From Cristatella mucedo (lineage: Eukaryota; Bryozoa; Phylactolaemata; Cristatellidae), in NCBI GenBank assembly GCA_009760855.2, contig WPIO01000018.1, positions 4,311,001 to 4,342,500 on the forward strand: a DNA stretch of 31,500 nt, written 5' to 3'. Below, piece by piece: positions 10,368-18,995 of this stretch (positions are counted from its first letter, which is position 1; every line of letters begins with the position of its first letter). Position numbers and translations under genes: made by a program. Below the pieces are notes generated by a model that was not told the DNA's origin, did no database searches, and worked only from the letters and a program-made list of their open reading frames with translations.

Positions 10368-12949
10368 ATGTGTGTGCGTGCATGTCTCTGTTGGGTAGCT
10401 AGGTGTAGTGACATCTGGCCTGCTGACGTACCCTTACGACGACCCGCCCTATGTTTTGCTTCCTCGGGCTCGGTCAGGGGCTTGGCCTCTGCTTGACTTA
10501 AGTCTTGGTTGAGCTACTGTAGCTTGGGTAAACTACACGTGGTTACACTCGTGATGGTCTTGGTATTCCTTCGCGGTCGCAATCGCCGATGCAGTTGTTT
10601 GCAGTGCTCGCTCGACTCGTCGGACAGTGCCGGTCGTGGTTGTTGGTCTGCTTCGATCGGTCCGCTGTGGGGTGGGGGGAAGGGAGCGATGCTGCTGCTG
10701 CCTGACCCGTGCACTTGCTTGCTGGTCCTTCTTGCTTGCACTGTCTTGCACGATGCCTAAGAAGAGGCAGCAGCTTTAAGCTTGTGATGCTGCTTGCCAC
10801 ACGAGTTGGTTTCGATGTGTTCTGCAGTGTTTTATATGCTGCCTTGATCCACGTATCCACATCTCAGCAGTTGGCAATCAAAGGTCGAGTGTGGTGGAAT
10901 TGATCGCCAAGTCCTTCGTATGCTCCTATCGCCTCACGTGGGCCGGGTGTGCATTGCGCTGCAGTGTAAGGGTTTAGGTCCTATTCTCGTGGGGTTTTTG
11001 AGGTTTAAGGCCCAACAGCCACTTAGTGAGCCTTCGTAGTCTTGAGATGCCTTGGGATAAGTTCTTGGTCTGCTTCTTTTCACAGTGCAGTCTCGCCTTT
11101 GCCGACGTGATGCTTTGCACAATCTGTGGTTTCCTTTTTCTTTTTAATGAAGGTGATATGCAGCTGCGCTTTTCCTCCTAGCGCCTGAGATTCTCACCAA
11201 CTTCCTTGCAGCTTGCATTGCCGACATTCGCGTTTGGATGGCAACTGGATTTCTCAAATGAAACGGTGATATAGCCAATCTAATGGCTAAAAACTTTGTT
11301 TCAGTCAGAAACTGGAAAGCCTCAGCTCCAAGATATGATGGCCAGCATTTTCACTGTAGCCTATGCTTAGAGTCTTGAGTGTCTTGTTCTAACATTACGT
11401 GATGATCACAGCAGCTGCACAGTCGAGTCTCTCCTGAGTTAGTTTCCATTCAGTTCCCTCTCGTTGCACCGCATCCCCTGTGAGACCTGTGCAGCTAGGC
11501 AGATCTGTCGTGGGCCTAGCAACTGCCAAATTACTCCCGCCCTACGGTCGTTATTGCACCCGCCCCGTCGTCTTTCGAAGGGGTTTCTAGTACCTGGCAC
11601 GCGCTAGCTATTAGGTCTCTTGCTTCGCATTCTCATGCTTCGGCACGCATATCTGGAATACTTACTCCTCAGGTGCCACCATCACCATCACCCACTCACT
11701 TCCTGTGACTCTGATCGTCTAGCTGGCGCTCGTAGCCAACCTCAAATCCACGGGCTTCAGTTCCTGTGCATCGAAAGTGTGGTACCTTGCTAGTTTTGAC
11801 ATCGCGATATCCCTTGACGGGATGAAATTTTAAATGAGGCTAAAGCGCACACATTCCTTTGTGTGTGCAAATCGTCCTTTGTTTGCTTATACTTGCTGTA
11901 CTTGTTTGTGCCATCACTGTTCAGTGCCCGCTTTTTCCAGCCGATTTGAATGCGCAAGTGAAGAGTAGTTTGTTCTGTTTGGCTAATTAATATAAGATAA
12001 GTAGAGTTTGTTCTGCTAGGCCCTAGGAATTAGCTGTTGCTTTTAGGGCTCGAGTCTTGGGCTGCTTGCTAGTCACAGAAGTAGCGGTTACCTCGGTTAC
12101 ATGGAGCGCGCTGCACTCTGTGTCAAGCTCATCCTGAGCGGTCGCTGTGTCGTTGCTGGATCGTGCAGCCTGCACATGTGTAAGCCGTCACTTTGTTCGC
12201 AGGACATCTACTTCATGAACTGGGGGATGGTTCTCGGCGTCATCTGGGGCTTTATCGATACCGGCATCATGGTGAGATACCCCTCCTCCCTCCTCTGGTC
12301 TTACAACCCCAGCTCGTCTCCCAGGACCTCCCTCCCATCCGCCCGCCCCCGGCTATGGCCTGCTTCTTGATGACTTGTGATTAGGTTATGTCACTAGGGC
12401 CCACCTGTTGGTTGGCTGCTGCTGCCGCTGCTGCCCCCCCTCTGCCAAGCCTGCTTCGGCTACTTTCTCAGCTACTCCGTCGACGTTTGGCGGCGGCGGC
12501 AACAGCAGCAGTGCCCCCTCTTGGTGGGGGCGTCTGCGAAGGATGGCCAGGGTTAGCGGTCAGGCTCCCCCAGCTGCTGCGTCTGCCGTCGTCGGCCGCG
12601 ACGCAATCGCTCGCTCGATGCTCGCTCACAGGTCTGGTCGCTCGTGTGCGTGTTCTCCTTCTTCCAAATGCTGGAAGAGTACGAGTACGGGACGCTGCGG
12701 CGCACGCGCCGAGCTCTCTGGTTCTTCGACCTGGGGCAGAGCATACGAGGCAGCACGTCGGGCGCGTCCAGCCGAGCGCCGAGCACAGCCTACTCGTTCG
12801 AATCGCTCGTGGACACGAAGCGAGGCTACGGCTACTCGGACCGCGACTACGACACTGCGCACCAGCAGCAGCCGCCGCAGAAGCGCGCCGGCGGCGCCAG
12901 CGCCGCCTCGACGCTGCAGGGCTACGGCGTGAGCAGCAGCACCGTGTAA
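4223..12949 (+). CDS. Four-pass membrane protein, LAPTM / DUF4728 (pasiflora)-like, six exons
   Basis: The joined exons are 4223-4309, 6307-6430, 7064-7149, 7288-7410, 12203-12271 and 12632-12949, giving 807 bp and 268 residues. All introns are GT-AG and all phases agree (0, 1, 0, 0, 0). The protein opens with a CCC cluster (7-9) and an LKRG motif (17-20). Membrane segments lie near 27-49, 72-97, 109-134 and 147-174, followed by a cytosolic tail of about 94 residues rich in Ser, Arg, Tyr and Gln. The Cys-rich start, one charged loop between segments 1 and 2, the ILAWLI motif opening segment 3 and the VWSLVCVFSFFQ end of segment 4 fit lysosomal LAPTM and insect DUF4728 proteins. Known members act in endolysosomal trafficking or septate junctions; which applies here cannot be told. 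The last residues S-T-V match a class I PDZ ligand. The family call is by recognition, not a search. Exon structure is more certain than function. Confidence 0.85.
5283..5312. repeat. (CT)n microsatellite
   Basis: About 14 uninterrupted CT units, in intron 1 of the membrane-protein gene. Confidence 0.95.
5640..5830 (+). mobile_element. tRNA-derived SINE, second family, copy 1
   Basis: A Pol III B box (AGTTCGAATCC, 5708-5718; 10 of 11 consensus bases) follows a degenerate tRNA-like head. The body has GTCGTTAAGGCTCGTCTGCC, then ATACAAATGAGGCTGTTAAA and an AT-rich end. The GAGGCTRTTAAATCRGCT core recurs in copies near 18800, 21805 and 27650. Ends are approximate. Confidence 0.65.
6307..6430 (+). 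CDS. Membrane protein exon 2 (membrane segment 1)
   Basis: The acceptor is TTTGCTGCAG, ending at 6306, and the donor is GTACGG at 6431. The exon encodes V30 to P70 plus the first base of G71. It carries most of membrane segment 1 (VIGGLQLILSGYAIYLVIWL) and a polar loop with SPDPLQKW and DTEIAFYFPP. It ends in phase 1, matching the two-base start of exon 3. Confidence 0.85.
7064..7149 (+). CDS. Membrane protein exon 3 (membrane segment 2)
   Basis: The acceptor is the pyrimidine-rich TCCTTTCCTTTTTTAG ending at 7063; the donor is GTACGT at 7150. The exon supplies two bases of G71 and residues 72-99, membrane segment 2 ending VGIER. This choice restores four membrane passes and gives the basic turn IERGRYMASKNN before segment 3, as in the family. 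An upstream acceptor at 6981-6982 lies in the same frame and would add 27 residues. Confidence 0.78.
7288..7410 (+). CDS. Membrane protein exon 4 (membrane segment 3)
   Basis: The acceptor is GTTGCAG ending at 7287 and the donor is GTGAGT at 7411; both ends are phase 0. Residues 100-140 hold a basic turn (GRYMASKNN) and membrane segment 3 (ILAWLITNLCIEVFVIIG), then GYLQWYRLY. The following intron is 4.8 kb and carries a long LINE-A copy. Confidence 0.87.
7736..7841. repeat. (CA)n followed by (CT)n microsatellite
   Basis: CA repeats at 7736-7765 run into about 38 CT units reaching 7841. LINE-A sequence begins at that edge. Confidence 0.97.
7848..8114 (+). pseudogene. LINE-A endonuclease end and linker, frameshifted
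   Basis: The frame starts just after the SDH motif (MQISFNLQCVPTFSSKI) and continues as LKTLDIDAVRARISTSPLLL to LTKRTVRPPP. It is then thrown out of frame by one base near 8080 relative to the copy at 29180-29215. Confidence 0.85.
8269..10071 (+). CDS. LINE-A reverse transcriptase, 600-residue open frame
   Basis: Motifs in order: [62 protein letters not shown] (catalytic YADD at 9208-9219), LKVNDDKTNLLVMG, then the C-terminal [19 protein letters not shown] and [14 protein letters not shown]. The same frame is open upstream to about 8090 (WFTTDIKLAKS and on), where one extra C in a C-run separates it from the endonuclease remnant at 7848-8114. A Gly-to-Val change in KFQSGFRANHS is seen relative to the other copy. 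The ORF looks recent but is not full length, lacking most of the endonuclease and any ORF1. Confidence 0.9.
   Translation: MHNPKMLMSTINHLLNRSQVSSLPDDPCDDLADRFSRFFIQKIDKIRESIPAMTTFPLECCSSVPGCASMSAFKQVTSDVVLKLVSQSKKTTSPLDPIPTVLLLHCIDLLLPCITNIINMSLASGQVPAPFKKAVVRPLLKKATLDQENLSNYRPVSLLPFLSKTLERVVADQLNSYIETSHLASKFQSVFKANHSTESALLRVYNDLLRNADMGRVSLLVLLDLSAAFDTIDHKVLLERLSSRLGITGTALQWFRSYLSGRLQSVDVNGQRSSEVPLKYGVPQGSVLGPVHFTVYTLPLADVIAKHNLGFHFYADDTQLYLCFDPSQPSSTSNSLNSLAACIDDIRSWMAANFLKVNDDKTNLLVMGKPSVIQKLERLTFKIGSASISPVASARNLGVIFQSDLSLDDHISSTVKSAYFQLHNIAKIRACLDKDTTSKLVHAFVTSRLDFCNSLLTGLPACAIRRLQLVQNSAARLVCRERRSCHITPLLADLHWLPVKQRIDFKVLSLTFRSLHSMAPAYLSDILPHQAKHRTTRFSESNSLEIPRTNLKSFGDRAFSSYAPTAWNSLPTCIRTSPDLTTFKRNLKTYLFRTAFSGSL
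10237..10276 (+). other. LINE-A 3' hairpin
   Basis: AAAGCGCC (10237-10244) pairs with GGCGCTTT (10269-10276). An inner AGAGA / TCTCT pair is possible. The structure is conserved in the other LINE-A tails and in the SINE at 30612, which suggests it is the RT recognition site. Confidence 0.7.
10305..10366. repeat. (CT)n microsatellite flanking LINE-A 3' end
   Basis: Slightly interrupted CT tract directly after the ATT tail, the counterpart of the tract at 7766-7841. Confidence 0.95.
10367..10909 (+). other. Intron 4 segment without recognised features
   Basis: No exon, repeat family or RNA gene was recognised between the CT tract and the LINE-A fossil. The stretch 11701-12202, up to exon 5, is likewise blank. 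Confidence 0.4.
10910..11700 (+). mobile_element. LINE-A fossil, heavily decayed
   Basis: DNA-level similarity in collinear order: GGTTTAGGTCCTATTCTCGT (10970), GCCGACGTGATG (11101), GACATTCGCGTTTGGATGGCA (11223; compare GACATCCGATCATGGATGGCA), CAGAAACTGGAAAG (11308), GCAGCTAGGCAGATCTGTCGTG (11491) and TATTAGGTCTCTTGCTTC (11610). No open frame remains. It is older than the copy at 7841. Confidence 0.75.
12203..12271 (+). CDS. Membrane protein exon 5 (first half of membrane segment 4)
   Basis: The acceptor is TTTGTTCGCAG ending at 12202 and the donor is GTGAGA at 12272; both ends are phase 0. The 23 residues (141-163) run DIYFMNWGMVLGVIWGF and on to TGIM, with an acidic residue (D159) inside the hydrophobic stretch. 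Exon 6 completes the segment. Confidence 0.85.
12632..12949 (+). CDS. Membrane protein exon 6 (end of segment 4, cytosolic tail, stop)
   Basis: The acceptor is CTCGCTCACAG ending at 12631. Residues 164-268 begin VWSLVCVFSFFQMLEEYEYG, then TLRRTRR, a Ser-rich stretch, KRGYGYSDRDYD, a Gln/Pro run and a small-residue C-terminus ending SSSTV. The stop is TAA at 12947-12949. The exon is GC-rich, with third positions mostly G or C. The tail is longer than I expect for LAPTM proteins. Confidence 0.83.
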   Translation, partial: VWSLVCVFSFFQMLEEYEYGTLRRTRRALWFFDLGQSIRGSTSGASSRAPSTAYSFESLVDTKRGYGYSDRDYDTAHQQQPPQKRAGGASAASTLQGYGVSSSTV

Positions 12950-13217
12950 CGCCGGCTGCTTTGAGCGCATGTCCCTATCTGGCTCTCTCTTTTTCTCTCT
13001 CTCTGAACCGAAACTTGCAGATGCGCAAGCGCTCCGGCTGCCTGCCGGTGGCGGCTGCCTGGTTTGCGCGTGCAACTCGCGCAGGATTCCTGCACCGTTC
13101 GAGTGTTTGCCGTTTGAGTCCTGCAAAGGTGCGTGCGCGATGCCGAAGCAGCGGTGGCGCCGGAGCTGGCATAGGCAAGCGCAGTGCCTTTTACTTATCT
13201 CTGTGTACATTCCTGCT

Positions 13218-13223
13218 TTTATT
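13218..13223 (-). terminator. Candidate poly(A) signal for the xylose isomerase gene
   Basis: TTTATT on the + strand reads AATAAA on the - strand, 197 bp past the isomerase stop. It lies beyond the opposing gene's own signal, so the two 3' UTRs would overlap. Confidence 0.5.
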
Positions 13224-13265
13224 AGCTTGCAACTATGCCGAGTTCACGCTGCATTCCATTTTAGT

Positions 13266-13271
13266 AATAAA
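13266..13271 (+). terminator. Candidate poly(A) signal for the membrane-protein gene
   Basis: AATAAA, 317 bp past the TAA. No AATAAA or ATTAAA lies between stop and site. It lies antisense to the predicted 3' UTR of the convergent xylose isomerase gene. Confidence 0.5.
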
Positions 13272-13419
13272 TTGCATGGACAGTGCCTCGATGTGTCGTC
13301 GAATTCTCGTTCTCTGAAACTCGGTGGAAGCAATTCGGCGGAGGCGGAAGTCCCATGCTGCTTGCTCCTCGACTGGCGAGGGCGGCGGGGATGCGGCTGA
13401 GGTCCTGTACATGACCTTT

Positions 13420-13503
13420 TCAGACATAGTAGTTCAGGATGCTTTCGTAGTGTTCCTGGCTGCCCGACGTAACGTTGGGCTCCCCGTTTTTCAGTACGTA
13501 CTC
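13420..13503 (-). CDS. xylA: Xylose isomerase exon k (C-terminus and stop)
   Basis: It encodes [20 protein letters not shown] and SILNYYV, then TGA. The acceptor is CCCTGCCCACAG. The family's C-terminal pattern SGxQE...N is visible. The stop is 470 bp from that of the convergent membrane-protein gene. Confidence 0.92.
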   Translation of the reverse strand, partial: EYVLKNGEPNVTSGSQEHYESILNYYV

Positions 13504-16500
13504 CTGTGGGCAGGGGTTTCAGGTTAAGAAAGTCGGTGAGGCAAGCAGCATCCTCGTAGATCGAGTGCCATCGGCGAGCGGGCGCCGGTTGCGCGCACAC
13601 CACTGCGCACAGCTTCCCACCTCTAGTTCCGCCAGCGACGTCTCGCCCTTGTCTATCTTCAAACCGATGCCGTGTGTGAACGACTCGTAGCGCTCCTGCA
13701 ACGCGCGCACGCGGCGACGGCAGCGTGCAGGTGTCGATACCGAGCTGCTAGGCGCACGTGACCGCCTAGCGAAGGGGCCCCTCACTTGACCCGAAAGTGC
13801 CGCCGAACTCGCCGATCGCCTCGTGTGCCGAGCGCCAGCAAACCCGCCAAAGAGCCAGTTGCGTTCGTTCTCACCAGCTTGGCGGCACGTTCGATCGCCG
13901 AGCTTGTGTGGCCTGCCCATCGCGGCAGCTAATCTTAAATGGCGCCATTGCCTTCGATGCGGTCGTCAGCAGCAGTGAAATGCCGGCGTGGACGCCTCTA
14001 GTCGTCGCCGGTTCGTGCAACTCGGCACCGGCGACGGTCAGAAATGCAGCTGTCGATGCTGCTCTGTTTGCAAAGTAATTGCTCTATTACTTGTCTTTTG
14101 TTATTCCTACACTCATCCGTTGCACATTCGTGATCTTGGACGTGTTCTGCCGCTCGACTACTGGCGGTTTCCGATCGATGGGTCGAATTGGCTGAGGCAA
14201 GGACTGTGCCACGAAAGGGGCATCATAAAACAGAACTGCTACTCATAGGCCACCCCAAGCATGTGGCAGGACTTGGAGACTTTGCTCATCTAATAGGTGA
14301 TGCTGCTGATGCTGTGCAACCATCGCACGAGTCGCCTACGACAGCTGTCTAAATATTGAAAGCTTCGTTAAGAAGACTGCTTCTACAGCTAGCCATCACG
14401 TCTGATCCACATTTGAGATTATGAGCTGTCTTCTACGGTGGCTTGCAACATTTTTTAACTTGCTCCCTGGTTCTGTCTCGGCTAGATAGTTGCAATTCCA
14501 TTTTGGCTGAGCTATAGAAAAAAGCCACCAGGCCACTGCAGCTGATGATGAATATGGCGACAAGGTTAGTCAACAAATCGCAGAAATTTAACCGGATGTC
14601 TTCTTTGCTGAACGACCTGCAATGGCTCCCGGATGATTAACATACATTAACATGATCAACACGATACCGTGAAAAAGTTATTAACCTGACTCACTCACAA
14701 GGCCCTCTATTTCTTGGCTCTTTCGTACCTAGCTGAACTGCTGCACCAGTTTCAGCCTCCTCGTGCTCTCAGGTCTTCTATGGACAATACATTAGCTGTT
14801 CCATTTTTCCGCTTGAAGACCGTTGGCGACAGAAACTACTTTCCTGAGTCAGCTGAGCTTCTCTCTTTCTCTTTGTTGAGTGAGATGAAGTCTGTTGGTT
14901 ACCGAGTGCTTACCGGAAGCCACCTAGGCTGTGAGTGCACCCACTTAGTCCTTGTGGCTTGGCGGAGTGGCAAACTTTGCGGAGATGCATAATGGGAATG
15001 GTAAGCACTTCCAAGGCCGTACGATGCACGACCAGGTCGGGTCCTAGAGTGGACTCCTCCCTCTGCGCCCTTCGTCGGTCACTATCGATCGCCGGCAGGA
15101 AAGATTGCCCTCCTCGTAGAACCAACAAATCGGGTCTCTCCTTCCTTCAACCGTCCTGTCTGCGCCACCCCGATTCCGGTTACCCCTGAAGAGCTGCTAT
15201 CACATTCGGCAGCAAATATACAGCTGCTTTCGAGTGAGCTGTGCAGCCACTGCAGTGAGGGCTTGGCACTGAGTGTTTGCAACGGCCGAAGCATGATTGC
15301 AGCCTCTGACGTTACCTCCACCAGCTTCTTCATGACACCGTCTCTCTGCAGCCGCACGGCGGCTCGCAGACCCCGGGCGAAAGCATCCATTGCTCCTGCA
15401 GCGTAAATGCAGATGCAGCGTGGCTGCTGGCGGGAAGACGTCTCAAGCACCAGATGTTGCCAGGCTGTCGATAATTAGGCGAGCAAATGAGTACGAAGAC
15501 GTCGTTAGCACCCTCAGACGTGCAAGATTCAGCGCATGCAAGCGAGCATGCCTGTGTGCGCGCGAATGGACGCCAAGAGGTGCGCCGAGAGGCATGTGCT
15601 GGGCACAAGCTCGGGGCATATTTTGGCAGCCTCGGTTGGCACAAAATGTCGACCAAGCTTGGCAGCAGGCTTTCTGCTCCCCATGGCGGCCGTCGGTGAG
15701 TAGGACCGTTTCGCTAAGCGAGCGACAAATCGTGGAGCCGCCGATGGTAAACAGTGAGATCGACTTTAAGACTGTCACAAGCAGTCTGACTCGTGTCAAG
15801 CAGACCGCTTGTCAAGGAGTGGGAAATGGGAGGGGTGGCTTGCTGGGGGGGCGTGGTGGGGCACTCGGAGCTGCACCCAGAGCGGCAGGCGGCGGTGCTC
15901 AGACGGCGGCTCACCTATGTGGCCGATGAACATGTCCTTGACGTCGGTCGATTCTCGCCTCACTTTGCAGTCGAAGTTGAGTCCTCCGGGCTGGAGGCCG
16001 CCTTGCTCCAGTGCGGTCTGCGATAAAAAAAAAGCGAGATGAAAGGTAGATACTCAACCGCCAATCGGAGTGCAAAATGCAAAACCTGAGCATACGGCAG
16101 CTGGATCGCCGACGCGCCGATGAAGATTTCGCTGACACAGCGGTCGCTCTCTTCCAGTCCGCTCGGCCTCAAGCTCCGAGGGCCTCGTGTTTTCGCTGGC
16201 TAGCGCAGCACCGCATGGGTGGGGCCGGTGCTGCTGCTGCTGGCCGAGCGAGGCCGCTCGAGACGAGAGGAGCTAGGCTGACCTTCATGATCAGGGTCGT
16301 GCTCTTCACGTCCATCGGGAACTGGTCCGTGTCCCAGCCGAGGTCCGGCGAGCCCGTGTTCGAGTCGACGGAGCCGAGCATGCCGAAGCTGAAGCACGAA
16401 ACGGACGATTCGGGTCGTGCAGGGTACAACCAGGATATCCGGGAGAGTAGCAGTTCACACGGCGATCAGCCTGCACTCACTATCGTAAAGCTGTCTGTTA

Positions 16501-18901
16501 TAGTAATAATAAGTGAAGAGCAGCTCACTGCTGCTCGTGGACTCGTTTCGCCGAGTCCTAGTAGTTCAGTCACGGAAGACAAGGCTGCGCCATCTTGCCA
16601 GTTGACACGATTGAGTCACAATTGAGCGATGGGATTGACTTCCTCGCTTACTTAATTAGTAGAGATAATAAGCCTATTGGTTAATGTAAACGTGTGCAGT
16701 GTCTGCATGCATCAGAGCACGGGCGGAGCAAATGCTTTGAAGAACATGTGGGCTTAAGGTTTTTTTTTTTTGGTGAAGGCTTTGGGAGCATGCGAACTGA
16801 GCCCACGGTGTCCAGAGGATTTGGTGTTAGAGTGACGGCTAAACGGCAGTACGATGCGAAGCCTGATTTAGAAGTATTTATTTGTAGACAATTTCCGGAG
16901 CAAAAGAACTAAGGTACCTAAAAGTGAGCAGCAGAATGTTGAAGTCGATACGGTGCTTGACGGGAAGCCAGTGCAGGTCAGTAGAAGTGATCTAACATGG
17001 CTACTGCAACATTCACGAAGGGGACAAGCCAAGCTGCAAAGTTTTGCACCAGAGCTTCGCATGTCTTACTGCACAAGTATAAAGACCTGCAAGCAGTAGG
17101 TTGCAGAAGTCTTGTCGGAATCTCACAAATGTACGAATCAGCTTGGCAATGGCATTGCTATCTAAGCAAGCTTATTGCAATGTAACAGAGCGGAAAGTCG
17201 ATAGACTCGACTAAGAAGCTGGCGAGGTCGTCCAGCAAAAGGTCACTTGAGATAGTGCACCCAGATCGCATGCAGATGCTGGAGAAATATGCCGGCCAAA
17301 CTCTTTGCTTGGCCACTTGATCGGCAAGAGGGATACTATAAATCATAAAAGTAGCATGCCAAACACAGCCAGCCACGAGCTAGCCAGTACCTAGGGCATC
17401 TACCCTCTGGCTGCAGACTATGACACATCCTTTCTAGCCGTCCTGAGCTGCTACTTCCATGCTACTCACCACCTCCACTGCTCTCCTGACTCAGCTGTGC
17501 AACTCACTTTGTCTTTGTTGCTAGAGATGAAGTCCGTTGGCTACCGAATGTGAAAAGAAAGTCGCCCAGGCTTCGATTGTGTGCTATGGAAAACATCTGC
17601 AAAGGCTTTGTGGAGTTACAGATGAAGATGCCGACACAGATACAGATAAAAATAAAAATCGTGCCGTTGGTTGGCTAGCGAGCTATTGTCTAGGTATTCG
17701 CAGTGGCACTTGGGTCTTCTCGTTTGGTAGGTGGGAAGCGTGTGCCGGAATTGAAGGGAAGTTTTGGGCGCCGTCCAAGTCCGGACCCAGTCCGCAAAGG
17801 ACACCTGCGGTCATCAGCCAGTCGACCTTACCGGTCGACGGCTAGCGCTGACAGGTTGGAAGACCAGCAGCAGTGGTCTCTTTGGCTAAACTGACTCTGG
17901 CGCATACATAGTTTTTGCCCTCGGGTGAGGAGCTGGACTTGACCTCTAGTGACCCCGAGGTCGGAGGCTCTAGCCGTAAAGCCTGCATGGACATTAGAGT
18001 TCTCTTATGGCGCTCCACAAACGTCGTCTACTTTTCATTTACCCATTCATTGGCTGCTGCAAATCGGCACTCGAGCAGGTGAGATTTTGAATGGAGCTGC
18101 GGCCAATCAGTCTGCAGCCGGATCCTGCCTGCACAAGCGAGCATCAGAAGTATATCTCAGGGGAGACTATTCCCGCTGTCCTTAATGTGCAACTGCCGTG
18201 ACGCATGCATCTGCTCGATCCTTAAGCAACGTGTGTGCGAGCCTCACTTTGCCTGCGCATTGCCTGGGTTGGGACGTAGCACGCACACCGATCACGAAAT
18301 AGTTGCAATCGTGGGAAAGATTCCGATGCTGGAATGCTGGAATGCTGAATGCCTGATGCTTAGAATTCTTGTTCTCAAGCTACCGGCACTAACTGCTAGG
18401 CAATGCAGACCACTACGTAAGGCATGCATGCACCGGGGTGATCACGTGATTCGAGCAGTGGCACAGACAGGAGCACACAAGCAGCAAGCGTATTCAAGAC
18501 TTCGAGCTAAGCACAGGTTGTTTGCTTGACGAGCACAAACAAAAGCGAGACAGTTGCCGGCAAAACTGACAATCGTAGGCAACCAGACGACAGCAGAAGC
18601 CACTGATGGCGTGGTGAGACTTCATGCCACCGGCAAGCAACGCCCGTGTGAATGCAGATGGATCTATCGCACAGTAGCTCGGCCAAACTGTCACCATGCA
18701 AGTCAAGATCGAAGAAATTTGTCTAAGAAGCAATGGCTCCTATGCGGGACCTATGATGCAATGCCCCAGGGTCTTAGCCCAACGATGCGCTTAGCCTAAT
18801 GTGCTTTAACTTCATGACCCAGCTCATGGATTTGAATCCTACATCAGGCAATCCTGTCTTGCCCCCTCACAAGCGCAAAGATAGTCTCGAATGCCCCTAT
18901 G

Positions 18902-18995
<94 letters not shown>

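Noticed and set aside
11825-11850. SINE core TTTTAAATGAGGCTAAAGCGC
   Set aside because: Only a short match to the GAGGCT core, without a tRNA-like head.
12626-13210. 194-residue - strand open frame
   Set aside because: It is antisense shadow of exon 6 and its 3' UTR, Arg/Ala-rich, without motifs.
12388-13317. 309-residue + strand open frame
   Set aside because: It overlaps exon 6 of the membrane protein in another frame and is a low-complexity Ala/Arg product of GC-rich DNA, with no family resemblance.
16077-16625. 182-residue + strand open frame
   Set aside because: It is the complement of xylose isomerase exon g, which has the strong family match and correct splice sites.
17900-17985. 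Another SINE head (GACCTCTAGTGACCCCGAGG and on)
   Set aside because: It faintly resembles the head of the copy at 21807, but no B box or 3' core could be found.
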